This document shows positions 26,083 to 35,351 of a DNA stretch of 64,000 nucleotides, piece after piece; the first letter of the stretch is position 1; the number at the start of each line of letters is the position of its first letter. The position numbers and the translations under genes were made by a program. The stretch covers positions 186,001 to 250,000 of the forward strand of contig JANQJK010000016.1 in assembly GCA_028281665.1 (NCBI GenBank), in the 5' to 3' direction. Below the pieces are notes generated by a model. It saw only the letters and a program-made list of their open reading frames with translations. It did no database searches and was not told where the DNA came from. Source of the DNA: Hyphococcus sp. GTDB taxonomy: Bacteria > Pseudomonadota > Alphaproteobacteria > Caulobacterales > Parvularculaceae.

Positions 26083-27297
26083 TTATCTGGTTTGTGCGCA
26101 ATCGTTTTTGGCCATTAATCCTTCCAGAAAACTCGACCACCAGTTCATCATCTTCATGCGCTCGGCCCAGTGCTCGCCGCGGGCGTAGGCTCTACGCACT
26201 TCATTCTTTTCGACATGGGCTAATTGTCTTTCGATCGCATCCGGATGCCACTTGCCGGATTCATTGAGAAGTGTGGATGCGGTTGCGCGAAACCCATGGG
26301 GAACGATTTCATCTTTTGTGTACCCCATATTGCGCAAGGCTGAGGTCATTGCGTTATCGGATATCGGTCGCTTCGCGGAACGGACGCTTGGGAAGACCAG
26401 TTTTCCGTATCCCGTATAAGGTTGAAGACGGAGTAGCAGATCGATTGCTTGCGGCGAGAGCGGCGTTCTATGAGGGCGCCGCATTTTTGTGCGTTCCTCG
26501 GGAATGGACCAGATGCATCTTTCGAGATCAAACTCGGACCACGTCGCTTGTCTAAGTTCACCGGGCCTCGGAAAAAGATGCGCCATCAGGAGGAGAGCGA
26601 TATTGGTGGTGCGTTGACCTTTGTATCCGTTGATGGACCTTAGAAGACCGGCGAGAGCGTCTGGCTCAATGATGGCAGCGCGCGGTTTTGGCTTCGGTGT
26701 CGCCAGGGCGCGTTGAAGAGCAAATGTCGGATCGTGCTCGGCGCGGCCGGTTGCGATTGCATACCGGAAGACGGACCCGATTGTGGAACGCAGCCTGCGC
26801 GCCGACTCCAGCCGGCCGCTCTTCTCAATTCGCTGCAGTGGGACAAGCGCATCGGGCGCTTTGATCGTCTTGATGGGCATGTCGCCGATGTCGGGATAGG
26901 CGAGGGACAACAGCCATTCCAGCTTAGAGAGGGTCGATGCGGCTCGACCTTCACGTTTCTGCTTTTCTACATATTCTTCAGAGAGCACTCGAAAGGTGAT
27001 GAGTTCGGCGGCTCGCGCCCGTTTCCTTTCTCGTTTGAGCGCGGCCGGGTCTTTCCCTTCGAGCCATTGCTTTTTTGCTTCACGTGCGGCGGAGCGTGCT
27101 TCCTTAAGAGTCACCAACGGGTAGGCGTCGGGACGGAGCTTTCCTTTGACGACTCTGAAAGCGACATTGTCGAAGCGTTGCGGGAGTCGGCGCAGTTCTC
27201 GGCGAACCAGGCGGGCCAGCAGATTGTCGAACGCAATCTCAATATTCAGCCGACGATCAAGATCCGCCCCGGATGGCCGCTCAGGATAATTGTCCAC
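26083..27297 (-). pseudogene. P4-type tyrosine integrase, 5'-truncated and fused to trbI antisense
   Basis: The genuine integrase part runs from about 27123 (YPLVTLKEARSAAREAKK, end of the arm-binding domain) to the stop. Core-binding and catalytic domains look intact: Arg in HLFPRPGELR, HxxR in PHGFRATAS, Tyr in RRAYARGEH. The first 58 residues (MDNYPERPSGADLDRR...) do not resemble the usual arm-type domain, because they are the antisense of a trbI 3' end. So the 5' end was lost by a rearrangement at about 27118-27127. The frame stays open by chance and a shortened protein might be made, but specific arm binding should be lost. Confidence 0.75.
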
Positions 27298-27345
27298 AAG
27301 GATCTGGTATTGAGGCCCTACAACGTTGACGGGGTGCAGCGATGA
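27121..27345 (+). pseudogene. trbI: trbI 3' fragment (conjugative transfer, VirB10-like)
   Basis: Seventy-four codons in one frame read as the C-terminus of TrbI: VGVGTELSF, then SDIVEALRESAQFSANQAGQ, NLNIQPTIKIRPGWPLRIIV and the typical end HKDLVLRPY. TrbI is the inner-to-outer membrane bridge of the conjugative type IV secretion channel. The upstream 300 or more residues are missing; left of 27121 the sequence belongs to the integrase on the other strand. The stop overlaps the DUF2274 start as ATGA, the order found in trb operons. Confidence 0.8.
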
Positions 27346-27593
27346 CCTTGAAACTCGGTCCCATCCCCGATCGCAGTCCCGTCAAGCTGAGTCTGGCCCT
27401 GGCGCCGGAAACCCATGACGCCTTGTCCGACTATGCAGCGCTCTATGCGCAGACCTACGGCAAGGAAGCCGCGCTCCCGGAGCTCGCCGCACTGATGATT
27501 GAGCAGTTCCTCGACGGCGACCGGAAATTCAAACGCGCGCGCAAAGCCTTGCGCACGCCGCCGGCGAAAGAGGAAAGCGCAGCATCGCGCTAA
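27342..27593 (+). CDS. DUF2274 domain protein (trb-operon partner)
   Basis: 83 residues starting MTLKLGPIPDRSPVKLSLAL, then HDALSDYAALYAQTYGKEA and LIEQFLDGDRKFKRARKAL-like ending, the DUF2274 pattern. The family follows trbI in integrative conjugative elements of alpha- and betaproteobacteria; its task is unknown. It overlaps the trbI stop by 4 bases. With trbI lost it is probably a leftover, though the gene itself looks complete. Confidence 0.8.
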   Translation: MTLKLGPIPDRSPVKLSLALAPETHDALSDYAALYAQTYGKEAALPELAALMIEQFLDGDRKFKRARKALRTPPAKEESAASR

Positions 27594-27621
27594 CACAAGC
27601 CATGGTCAGTAGGAGTTTCCC

Positions 27622-27930
27622 ATGAATAAGCCATTTTTATCGCATTTGGTTGAGCCTGTGCGATTCCCTCAAGCTACTGTTCGTGCTAATGTTTTACCAA
27701 CGAATTTGCCGCCGAGAGGGCTTTGCCGGGAACACGCCGCGGCCTATGTGGGCGTCGGTTATTCGAAGTTTGATGAGATGGTGAAGGGCGGGCTAATGCC
27801 TCCACCAAAATTGGTCGGATCGCGAAAGGTGTGGGACCGAATGGCGATAGACAAGGCGTTCGCCAAGCTTCCCGACAGTGACGGGAAAACGTCTAAAATG
27901 AATAATCCGTGGGATGACATTTCGGCTTGA
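27622..27930 (+). CDS. AlpA-like DNA-binding protein / putative excisionase
   Basis: 102 residues with a winged helix-turn-helix of the AlpA/MerR-like kind: LCREHAAAYVGVGYSKFDEM, then the wing KLVGSRKVWDRMAIDKAFAKL. Such proteins next to an integrase act as excisionases or regulators of int. The integrase starts on a TTG overlapping this gene's TGA, so the two are coupled. The ribosome site is GGAG at 27610. Confidence 0.75.
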   Translation: MNKPFLSHLVEPVRFPQATVRANVLPTNLPPRGLCREHAAAYVGVGYSKFDEMVKGGLMPPPKLVGSRKVWDRMAIDKAFAKLPDSDGKTSKMNNPWDDISA

Positions 27931-29165
27931 AGGTTCAGATTAAATATGTGACCGAGGATAGAGACCGGCATGGGACCGTGCGGCTCTATTTTCGAAAACC
28001 GGGCGCGCTCAAAATCCGTTTGCCGTCGCCTGTGGGATCGCCGGAATTTTGGGATGCTTATCGTCGCGCCGCCAACGGCGATCCGACGCGCACAAATGGC
28101 GGCGTCACCGCCGAATGGGATGGCGATCCGATCAGATATGTTGTCGAGGACAAAGATCGCCACGGGAATGTGCGGATTTATTATCGCAAGCCAGGCCAGG
28201 GCAAGATCAGATTGCCGGGGCCGATTGGCTCCGACGATTTTTGGGAAGTCTATTACAAGGCTATCAGCGGAGAGCTTAAACCGAACCAGACCAAGGCGCA
28301 GGAGCGCTCAAAACGAACCGGCACGTTTGAGTGGCTGTGTAACGAATATTATGGGTCGGCGGCTTTTAAACAGCTTGATGAGCGCACGCAGTATGTGCGC
28401 CGGAACATTCTTAAGAAAATCTGCGAGGTGGGCGGCGCATTGCCGGCGGCGGAGTTGAGTGCGCGCCATATCCGACAGTGGCGCGATGCGCGGGCCGAGA
28501 CGCCGGAATCGGCCAACTCAATCATTAAAGCGCTGCGCCAGGTGTTCAAATACGCCGTTGAATATGAGCTGACGCCTTCGAACCCCGCGCGGGAAGTCGA
28601 CTATCTTTCCTCTGATTCAGAGGGTTTTCATGCCTGGACAATTGAAGAAGTCCGCCAATACGAAGCCGCGCATCCTGTAGGCACGAAGGCGCGTCTCGCG
28701 CTCGCCTTGTTGCTCTACACCGGACAGCGGCGCTCGGACATTGTGTGTTTCGGCAAACAGCATGTGAAGGACGGCTGGCTCGTCTTTACCCAGAAGAAAA
28801 ACAGGAAACGCAAACCCGTCACCGTTGAGATACCCGTATTCGCGGAGTTGCAGCGTATCATCGACGCTTCGCCCACAGGGGATCTCACATTTTTGACGAC
28901 GGCGTTCGATCAGCCGTTCACCAGCAACGGGTTCGGCAACCGGTTTCGCAAGTGGTGCGATGAAGCAAAGCTGCCGCATTGTTCAGCCCATGGGCTGCGC
29001 AAAGCCGCCGCTTCGCGCCTTGCGGAGCTAGGCTGCACTGAACATGAGATCATGGCGGTGACCGGCCACAAGACCTCTAAGGAAGTCGAGCGTTATACGC
29101 GCGCGGCGCGTCGGCGCGTGCTGGCCGGTCGGGCGATGAAGAAACTCGCCAACGGCGAGGATTAG
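27927..29165 (+). CDS. Site-specific tyrosine integrase with duplicated N-terminal arm domain
   Basis: 412 residues. Two copies of a ~49-residue module open the protein: residues 5-53 (YVTEDRDRHGTVRLYFRKPG...) and 69-117 (YVVEDKDRHGNVRIYYRKPG...), with 29 of the first 48 aligned positions identical by my count. The core-binding helix bundle and catalytic domain follow, with Arg in LYTGQRRSDI, the HGLRKAAASRL box and Tyr in EVERYTRAA. Starts on TTG overlapping the AlpA-like gene. It ends 49 bases before an 11-base match to the tRNA-Asp 3' half. It probably inserts the element at a tRNA gene; the duplication is unusual in my experience of the family. Confidence 0.85.
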   Translation: MKVQIKYVTEDRDRHGTVRLYFRKPGALKIRLPSPVGSPEFWDAYRRAANGDPTRTNGGVTAEWDGDPIRYVVEDKDRHGNVRIYYRKPGQGKIRLPGPIGSDDFWEVYYKAISGELKPNQTKAQERSKRTGTFEWLCNEYYGSAAFKQLDERTQYVRRNILKKICEVGGALPAAELSARHIRQWRDARAETPESANSIIKALRQVFKYAVEYELTPSNPAREVDYLSSDSEGFHAWTIEEVRQYEAAHPVGTKARLALALLLYTGQRRSDIVCFGKQHVKDGWLVFTQKKNRKRKPVTVEIPVFAELQRIIDASPTGDLTFLTTAFDQPFTSNGFGNRFRKWCDEAKLPHCSAHGLRKAAASRLAELGCTEHEIMAVTGHKTSKEVERYTRAARRRVLAGRAMKKLANGED

Positions 29166-29214
29166 CTTCTCTCGATTGCCGGCGTTCAATTCGCTTCCTG
29201 GGGAAAGGGGGAGC

Positions 29215-29225
29215 GTCCCGTCACT
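29215..29225 (+). repeat. Possible attachment-site match to tRNA-Asp
   Basis: GTCCCGTCACT here equals 20698-20708 in the T arm and acceptor of tRNA-Asp, same orientation, about 8.5 kb apart and 49 bases after the integrase stop. Eleven bases are short for an att core, so this is tentative. Confidence 0.35.
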
Positions 29226-29395
29226 TAGAATAATTTAGACGTCGCGAGCACCGAAAATTCGCCCTTGGGCCTGCCGGCGGCACTGCGGGTTCGCGCTCTG
29301 TTCATACCGCGTGAAAAAGCACCCGCAGACGCGCAAATCGCACCGCTTTTAATCAGTTTAAGGACGAAATTCGCGGACAAAATCAGAACAAAAGT

Positions 29396-29440
29396 GTCCC
29401 ACTTTGTCCCACTTTCTCCGGCGGTGGGACAAAGTGGGAC
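29396..29440. repeat. 17-bp inverted repeat built of GTCCCAC units
   Basis: GTCCCACTTTGTCCCAC (29396-29412) and its exact complement (29424-29440) around an 11-base spacer. Each arm itself has GTCCCAC twice, 10 bases apart. There is no T-run. Repeated units at helical spacing near an integrase suggest arm-type protein binding sites. Confidence 0.75.
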
Positions 29441-29487
29441 GATTTCGCCCCGTAAGTCTTTGATTTCTTTCAAGGGAGAACATTGAA

Positions 29488-29563
<76 letters not shown>

Positions 29564-29753
29564 GTTTCGCGCCGGCGACCCGACCCGAAAGACGCGGCTT
29601 ATAGGCGATGCCATGGTCGATTGTCCATGGCCAATTGCGCACAGTCCGGCGGGAGGAAAAGCGCCCTCGGCGCAAGGATTTACCTGCCGTGGCGATGGCG
29701 CTTTGCGGGCTGCCGCGGAGCCCCTTATGAACGTCGCTGACAAAGGAGCAGCC

Positions 29754-30281
29754 ATGGCAACGAAACGACGTAGCGGGTCGAAGGGGACGCGGGGAACCGC
29801 GCGCGCCGGCGCCGCACGGAAGAAAAGCAAGCCGGCCTCGCTGACCCAGCTGGGGGCGAGCGTCGAAACCCCGGCCTCGCCGGAAAAGGCCCGGCTGGAG
29901 ACCGCCCCAAACCCCCATACGGACGCGCTTTACGTCGCGCGGTTCACGGCGCCTGAGTTCACGTCGCTTTGCCCGGTCACGGGCCAGCCGGACTTCGCCC
30001 ATCTCGTCGTCGACTACGCGCCGAACAAGCTGATCGTCGAGTCAAAGTCGTTCAAGCTGTTCCTGACGTCGTTCCGCAATCACGGCGCGTTTCACGAAGA
30101 CTGCACCGTGGCCATCGCCAAGGCGATCATCGACGCCGCGGCGCCGCGCTGGCTGCGCATTGGCGGCTACTGGTATCCCCGCGGCGGCATCCCGATTGAC
30201 GTGTTCTACCAGACGGGCGCGCCGCCTAAAGGGGTCTATGTTCCCGATCCCGGCGTCGCCGCGTATCGGGGGAGGGGGTGA
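29754..30281 (+). CDS. queF: NADPH-dependent 7-cyano-7-deazaguanine reductase
   Basis: 175 residues, unimodular QueF. A basic N-terminal tail (about 35 residues, [16 protein letters not shown]...) precedes the tunnel-fold domain: the thioimide-forming Cys in [12 protein letters not shown], the family signature [16 protein letters not shown] and the Asp/His region HEDCTVA. It reduces preQ0 to preQ1, the last free step before insertion into tRNA by Tgt. ATG 29754 is preceded by AAAGGAG; earlier in-frame starts lie in non-coding sequence. First gene of a rightward run that also contains queA and tgt. Confidence 0.93.
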   Translation: MATKRRSGSKGTRGTARAGAARKKSKPASLTQLGASVETPASPEKARLETAPNPHTDALYVARFTAPEFTSLCPVTGQPDFAHLVVDYAPNKLIVESKSFKLFLTSFRNHGAFHEDCTVAIAKAIIDAAAPRWLRIGGYWYPRGGIPIDVFYQTGAPPKGVYVPDPGVAAYRGRG

Positions 30282-30282
30282 C

Positions 30283-31197
30283 ATGAAACTGATTTGGGTT
30301 TTGCTGCCGGCGGCGGCGCTGCTTTCGCCGGGCGCGGTTCTGGCCGACAGTTCGGAGGAAAAGAGAACGGCCGCGGAAATCGTGGAGCAGGCGGCGCCGG
30401 AGGATTGGCGCGTGCTGGACCAGAAAGATCTCCTCTATATCGAACTCGACCGGGGAACGGTCATCGTCGCGCTGTCGCCAAGCCTGGCGCAGGCCCATGT
30501 GAAACAGATGCGTGCGCTTGCGCGTGAGAAATTCTATGACGGATTGTCCTTTTATCGCGTGATCGACGGATTTGTCGCTCAGGGCGGCGACGTTTTTGAG
30601 ACGCGCTCCCTCAAAACGGCCAAAAAGACGCTTGAAGCGGAATTTGACGAGCCCATGCGCGACGGCGTCTCGTTTTCGCCACTGCGCGACGCTGACGGCT
30701 ATGCGGACGAGGTCGGCTTTGTCGGCAGTCTTCCGGCGGGAACCGACAAAACCGGGAACAGGATCTGGCATCTGCACTGCGCCGGCGCTGTCGCCATGGC
30801 CCGGGATGTGGAGAAGAATACCGGCGGCACGGAGATTTATGTAACGTTACAGCCGCAACGCTACCTTGACCGCAATCTTTCCGTCTTCGGGCGCGTCGTA
30901 TCGGGCATGGAGCACTTGCAGGCGCTTCGCCGCGTCGAGCCCGCGCAGTCGGAGGACGATGATCTCGGCGAGAGAATCCTGTCGATCCGGGTCGGGTCCG
31001 ATTTGCCCGCCGGCGAACAGCAACAGCTTCGCATCATGAGAGCAGGGACGGCGTCGTTTGAAGACTATGTCGACGCGCGCCGGAACCGGCGCACGGCGTT
31101 CTTTTATCACCGACCCGATTACGTCGATATCTGCCAGTTGCCGATACCGGTGGAGAGGGTACCCGCGCCGACCGATGCGGAAAGCGATCCGGCGTGA
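30283..31197 (+). CDS. Exported cyclophilin-type peptidyl-prolyl isomerase
   Basis: 304 residues with signal peptide MKLIWVLLPAAALLSPGAVLA. The cyclophilin domain shows FYDGLSFYRVIDGFVAQGGD and, later, FGRVVSGMEHLQAL; the Trp-containing middle part and QMRALAREK are also typical. A longer C-terminal extension (about 70 residues) is specific to this subfamily. Folds prolines in periplasmic proteins. It starts 1 base after the queF stop, with GGGAGGGGG in front, and the next gene overlaps its end. Confidence 0.85.
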   Translation: MKLIWVLLPAAALLSPGAVLADSSEEKRTAAEIVEQAAPEDWRVLDQKDLLYIELDRGTVIVALSPSLAQAHVKQMRALAREKFYDGLSFYRVIDGFVAQGGDVFETRSLKTAKKTLEAEFDEPMRDGVSFSPLRDADGYADEVGFVGSLPAGTDKTGNRIWHLHCAGAVAMARDVEKNTGGTEIYVTLQPQRYLDRNLSVFGRVVSGMEHLQALRRVEPAQSEDDDLGERILSIRVGSDLPAGEQQQLRIMRAGTASFEDYVDARRNRRTAFFYHRPDYVDICQLPIPVERVPAPTDAESDPA

Positions 31198-31832
31198 GCA
31201 ATCGGAAGAATGGTCCGTGGACGGTAAAAGCGGAACGGATCGTATTCGAGAATCCGTGGATTACCGTTGAAGACCACGCCGTCGCGCATCCGGACGGATC
31301 GGACGGCGAGTACGGCGTGGTGCGCTTCAAAAACCTTGCGGTTGGTGTCTTGCCGGTCGCTGACAATGGCGACGTCTGGCTTGTCGGGCAGCACCGCTAT
31401 CCCCAAGAGAAATACAGCTGGGAACTGCCTGAAGGCGGCGGGCCCATCGGCGCGGATCCGATGGCGTCCGCGCAGCGCGAGTTGAAAGAGGAAACAGGCA
31501 TGACCGCGCGTCACTGGCGCAGCCTTGCCGCCTGCGATTTGTCGAACTCCGTAACCGATGAGCGCGCGGTTTGTTTTCTGGCATGGGGTCTTGCGCCCGG
31601 CGCCGCGTCTCCTGAACCTTCCGAAGCGTTAACCATAAAGCGAATAAAATTCGCATCCCTGTTAGAAATGGTAATGAACGGCGAAATTTCTGACAGTCTT
31701 ACCATTTTGATGACGATGTCGGCGCATATTCTCGCCTTGCGCGGGCAGGCGCCCGAGCCTATTTCTAGGCACCTCGAAGCTGTTGCGGGCGCGCGCGTAA
31801 GGAGCGAACCTCATGTCGAGCAGTCAGGCTGA
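31194..31832 (+). CDS. Nudix hydrolase
   Basis: 212 residues. The Nudix box is GGGPIGADP...AQRELKEETGM (residues about 79-102), matching GxxxxxExxxxxxxREUxEExGU except at the first Glu position, so check that site. The N-terminal strands (RIVFENPWITVEDHAV) resemble ADP-ribose/GDP-mannose pyrophosphatases. The GTG start overlaps the upstream TGA; the cysE start lies inside this gene's last 20 bases. Substrate unknown. Confidence 0.82.
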   Translation: MSNRKNGPWTVKAERIVFENPWITVEDHAVAHPDGSDGEYGVVRFKNLAVGVLPVADNGDVWLVGQHRYPQEKYSWELPEGGGPIGADPMASAQRELKEETGMTARHWRSLAACDLSNSVTDERAVCFLAWGLAPGAASPEPSEALTIKRIKFASLLEMVMNGEISDSLTILMTMSAHILALRGQAPEPISRHLEAVAGARVRSEPHVEQSG

Positions 31833-32646
31833 CGTCCAGAATGTTGTCGCGTTGAATGGAGATCAGACGTGGGCGCGTATGCGCGTCGAAGCGGCGACCG
31901 CTGCCGCTGAGGAGCCGGCGCTCGCGAGCTATCTCCACGCGACAATTCTTAATCATGACTCCTATGCCGCTGCACTCTCGTTTCGTCTGGCGCAAAAATT
32001 TTCCGACCGGGAAATGAACTCGATGCTATGGCGGGAGATCTGCAACGATGCGTTCGACGACGAACCGTCTATTGTCGAGGCGGCGTTAATTGATCTCCGC
32101 GCAGTCTATGCGCGAGATCCGGCGTGCGACGAAGTCATGCAGCCGTTTCTCTATTTCAAAGGATATCTGTCGCTTGAGGCGCAGCGCGTCGCGAACTGGC
32201 TCTGGCGTCATGAGCGGTGCCAGCTCGCCCTGTTTCTGCAAAGCCGGATGTCCGAAATGTTCGCGGTGGACATTCACCCGGCCGTGCCCATGGGCAAGGG
32301 TGTTTTTATCGATCACGCGACCGGCATCGTCATCGGCGAGACTGCCGTCGTGGAAGATGACGTTTCCATTCTGCAAAACGTCACCCTTGGCGGGACCGGC
32401 AAGGAAGACGGCGACCGCCACCCGAAAATCCGCCGCGGCGCCCTGATCAGCGTCGGCGCAAAAGTTCTCGGCAATATTGAGGTGGGCGAGCGCGCCAAGG
32501 TCGCCGCGGGCAGCGTGGTGCTGCAAGCGGTGGAGCCGGGCTGCACGGTTGCCGGCGTTCCGGCGAAGCCGGTTGGGAAATGCGCCGAAACCAATCCCGC
32601 CGAAACGATGGACCAGACGTTCTACTACGACACCTATTCCATTTGA
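31813..32646 (+). CDS. cysE: Serine O-acetyltransferase
   Basis: 277 residues. The N-terminal helical SAT domain ([20 protein letters not shown]) is followed by the left-handed beta helix of hexapeptide repeats: [40 protein letters not shown], with the catalytic His in FIDHATG. It acetylates serine for cysteine synthesis and pairs with the cysteine synthase at 10.9 kb. The overlap with the Nudix gene indicates coupling; the usual C-terminal Ile tail for CysK binding is present (DTYSI). Confidence 0.92.
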   Translation: MSSSQADVQNVVALNGDQTWARMRVEAATAAAEEPALASYLHATILNHDSYAAALSFRLAQKFSDREMNSMLWREICNDAFDDEPSIVEAALIDLRAVYARDPACDEVMQPFLYFKGYLSLEAQRVANWLWRHERCQLALFLQSRMSEMFAVDIHPAVPMGKGVFIDHATGIVIGETAVVEDDVSILQNVTLGGTGKEDGDRHPKIRRGALISVGAKVLGNIEVGERAKVAAGSVVLQAVEPGCTVAGVPAKPVGKCAETNPAETMDQTFYYDTYSI

Positions 32647-32680
32647 CGATGCGCCGCCGGCGCGGCAAAAGCGCCGTTCC

Positions 32681-33748
32681 ATGCGTGTTGATCATTTCGA
32701 CTTTGACTTGCCGCAAGAACGCATAGCGCTTGAGCCTGCGCGTCCGCGCGATTCTGCGCGGCTTCTGCATGTCGCCGGCGACAGCCTGAACGATCTTGTG
32801 GTGCGCGATTTACCGTCGCTGCTGAGGCCGGGCGATGTGCTTGTCGTCAACGACACGAAAGTGATACCGGCGCAATTGTTCGGAACCCGTACGGCGCGGG
32901 GCGAGGGTGGCGACGTCGCCGTGGACGTCACGCTGCACAAACGCGAACGCCGGCCATCGGATGACGCGGTTTACTGGCGCGCTTTTGTGCGGCCGGCAAA
33001 AAGGCTGCGGGCCGGCGACGATATTGTTTTCAGCGACGGGTTTGCCGCTCGGGTCGAGGCCCGCGACGGGGCTGAGTGCCTGTTGCGCTTTGAAATGTCG
33101 CCGCAGGCTTTCGATGCGGCGCTTGCGACGTTCGGCGTCGCGCCGCTGCCCCCCTATATCGCGCGTAACCGGTCGGCGACGTCGCAGGATCTTGAAGATT
33201 ACCAGACAACCTACGCCGCGGAGTCCGGCTCCGCGGCGGCGCCGACCGCCGGTCTGCATTTCACCGAGGAGCTGCTTGCCGCGCTGCGCGGCGCCGGCGT
33301 GGGGATAGAAACCATCACCCTGCATGTGGGCGCCGGCACGTTTCTGCCTGTTACCACCGATGAAACGGCGGATCATAAAATGCACGCTGAGTGGGGCGAG
33401 ATTACCGAGGAACAGGCGCGCGCAATTAACGAAGCGCGCGCGAAAGGCGGCCGCATCGTTGCCGTCGGGACGACGTCGCTTCGACTGCTTGAGAGCGCCG
33501 TCGATGAAAACGGCGTCATCAAACCATTTCAGGACGAAACGGATATTTTCATCACGCCCGGCTATCGCTTCAAAGCCATCGACATGCTGATGACGAATTT
33601 TCACCTGCCGCGGTCGACCCTTTTTATGCTGGTGTGCGCCTTCGCAGGAACGGAAGCGATGAAAGCGGCGTATGCATACGCGATCGCTCAAGGATACCGC
33701 TTTTACTCCTACGGCGATGCGTGCCTGCTGGAGCCGGCGCAGCCGTGA
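32681..33748 (+). CDS. queA: tRNA preQ1(34) S-adenosylmethionine ribosyltransferase-isomerase
   Basis: 355 residues. Begins [20 protein letters not shown], followed by the family marks [44 protein letters not shown] and [20 protein letters not shown]. It moves the ribosyl part of SAM to preQ1 in tRNA, giving epoxyqueuosine. ATG 32681 is the natural start; the frame is open upstream across the end of cysE but shows no homology there. The stop overlaps the GTG of the next small gene. Confidence 0.95.
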   Translation: MRVDHFDFDLPQERIALEPARPRDSARLLHVAGDSLNDLVVRDLPSLLRPGDVLVVNDTKVIPAQLFGTRTARGEGGDVAVDVTLHKRERRPSDDAVYWRAFVRPAKRLRAGDDIVFSDGFAARVEARDGAECLLRFEMSPQAFDAALATFGVAPLPPYIARNRSATSQDLEDYQTTYAAESGSAAAPTAGLHFTEELLAALRGAGVGIETITLHVGAGTFLPVTTDETADHKMHAEWGEITEEQARAINEARAKGGRIVAVGTTSLRLLESAVDENGVIKPFQDETDIFITPGYRFKAIDMLMTNFHLPRSTLFMLVCAFAGTEAMKAAYAYAIAQGYRFYSYGDACLLEPAQP

Positions 33749-33885
33749 CCCGCATCACCGCATTCTCGTGCGGGCTGTCAGCATCAAAGACAGCGGAAAA
33801 GGCGAACCGTATCCTTGAGGTGGACAAAACTGCTCACAACTGGAACACGGTCCGTGCGCTTGTCGCGCTGGCGAGGGATGAATAA
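33745..33885 (+). CDS. 46-residue hypothetical protein in the queuosine operon
   Basis: GTG 33745 overlaps the queA stop and the TAA shares a base with the csaA ATG, so the frame fills the gap between the two genes exactly. It reads [20 protein letters not shown] then [20 protein letters not shown]-like helix ending LARDE, with a natural charge balance. I do not recognise it. Coupling and composition argue for a real gene; no domain supports it. Confidence 0.45.
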   Translation: MTRITAFSCGLSASKTAEKANRILEVDKTAHNWNTVRALVALARDE

Positions 33886-34223
33886 TGAGCGACATATCGA
33901 TTGACGACTTTCTGAAGGTCGACATTCGCGTCGGCACGGTGGTCGACGTTCAGCCTTTCGAAAAGGCCCGCAAACCCGCCTGGAAACTGTGGGTCGATTT
34001 CGGGCCGGAGATTGGCGTCAAGAAATCCTCCGCGCAGGTGACAATCCATTATTCGAAAGAGGACCTTATGGGTCGGCAAGTCGCCGCGGTCGTGAATTTC
34101 CGGCCGCGCCAGGTCGCCGACTTCATGTCGGAAATTCTGGTGCTTGGCTTTTCCGACGCCGATGGCGCGATCGTGTTGATCGGCCCGGAGCGTGCCGTCC
34201 CGGATGGAGGGCGGCTGCATTGA
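33885..34223 (+). CDS. csaA: CsaA-type tRNA-binding protein
   Basis: 112 residues, an OB-fold of the EMAPII/TRBP111 type: [58 protein letters not shown]. CsaA binds tRNA and has been tied to protein export chaperoning. The MetRS in this window lacks such a C-terminal domain, so this may be its separate partner, which is inference. The ATG overlaps the small gene's stop; tgt starts on a TTG overlapping its TGA. Confidence 0.9.
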   Translation: MSDISIDDFLKVDIRVGTVVDVQPFEKARKPAWKLWVDFGPEIGVKKSSAQVTIHYSKEDLMGRQVAAVVNFRPRQVADFMSEILVLGFSDADGAIVLIGPERAVPDGGRLH

Positions 34224-35347
34224 CGGCGCAATTCACCTTCTCAGTCGATGCGGCGGATGGGCCGGCGCGCCGCGGCGTAATTTCTACGTCGAAAGGCGAT
34301 ATCGCGACGCCCGCATTCATGCCGGTCGGCACGGCCGGCACGGTAAAAGCGATGCTGCCGGAGCATGTGCGCGCGACGGGCGCCGATATTGTTCTTGGCA
34401 ACACGTATCATTTGATGCTGCGTCCAGGCGCCGAGCGCGTCGCCGCCCTTGGCGGTCTTCACCGTTTCATGAACTGGCCGCACCCGATCCTGACCGATTC
34501 CGGCGGCTTTCAGGTCATGTCGCTGTCAAAACTCCGTAAACTGACGGAAGACGGCGTTTCCTTTCAGTCCCATATTGACGGCTCCAGACATATGCTGACG
34601 CCGGAGCGCTCGATCGAGATCCAGTGTCTCCTGGGCGCCGACATCCAGATGCAGCTTGACGAGTGTCCGGCGATCCCGATTGCCGAGGACGACGCGCGCG
34701 AGTCGATGCTGCTTTCCGTGCGCTGGGCGGAGCGCTCAAAACGGGCCTTTGAGGAGAAGTCCGCGCCCGGCCAGGCGCTGTTCGGAATTGTTCAGGGGGC
34801 GAATTATGAAACGCTGCGCCGGGAAAGCCTCGACCGGCTCATGGAGATCGGGTTTCCGGGATACTCCATCGGCGGGCTGGCGGTCGGCGAGGGGCGCGGG
34901 GAGATGTTCCGCGTTCTTGAATTCACATGTCCCCATATGCCCGCCGACCGGCCGCGCTATCTGATGGGCGTCGGCAAGCCGGCCGACATTGTCGGCGCCG
35001 TGGCCCGGGGCGTCGACATGTTCGATTGCGTCGCGCCGACGCGATCCGGCCGCCACGGTCAGGCCTGGACAAAATCGGGGCCGGTCAACATCAAGAACGC
35101 GAAATATGCCGACGATCCGGAGCCGCTGGATCCGGCGAGCCCCTGCCCGGCAAGCCGGGATTACTCCAAGGCGTATCTGCACCACCTCTTCCGGGCCGGC
35201 GAGTATCTGGGGCCGATGCTGCTCACCTGGCATAATCTCCAATATTATCAGGATCTTATGGAGGGTCTCCGGGCAGCAATCGCGGCGGGGCGGCTCGGCG
35301 AACACATCGCCGCGTTCAAGGCCGCCACCGGTGAGACACTGGTTTAA
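34220..35347 (+). CDS. tgt: Queuine tRNA-ribosyltransferase (TGT)
   Basis: 375 residues, TIM barrel. The catalytic base is in [11 protein letters not shown], the nucleophilic Asp region is [17 protein letters not shown], and the substrate pocket is [13 protein letters not shown] plus [11 protein letters not shown]. It swaps guanine 34 for preQ1 in Asn, Asp, His and Tyr tRNAs. The C-terminal zinc motif CxCxxC reads SPCPAS, keeping one Cys of three; the distant His (TWHNLQYY) is kept. The TTG start at 34220 overlaps the csaA stop; no ATG nearer fits the family N-terminus ([17 protein letters not shown]). Last gene of the run; a hairpin follows. Confidence 0.95.
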   Translation: MTAQFTFSVDAADGPARRGVISTSKGDIATPAFMPVGTAGTVKAMLPEHVRATGADIVLGNTYHLMLRPGAERVAALGGLHRFMNWPHPILTDSGGFQVMSLSKLRKLTEDGVSFQSHIDGSRHMLTPERSIEIQCLLGADIQMQLDECPAIPIAEDDARESMLLSVRWAERSKRAFEEKSAPGQALFGIVQGANYETLRRESLDRLMEIGFPGYSIGGLAVGEGRGEMFRVLEFTCPHMPADRPRYLMGVGKPADIVGAVARGVDMFDCVAPTRSGRHGQAWTKSGPVNIKNAKYADDPEPLDPASPCPASRDYSKAYLHHLFRAGEYLGPMLLTWHNLQYYQDLMEGLRAAIAAGRLGEHIAAFKAATGETLV

Positions 35348-35351
35348 TCGG

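Larger units (their letters stand above)
29166..29487. other. Right flank of the island up to tRNA-Phe
   Basis: 322 bases, no convincing gene. It holds GTCCCGTCACT at 29215-29225 (also in tRNA-Asp) and a 17-bp inverted repeat of GTCCCAC units at 29396-29440. Confidence 0.6.
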
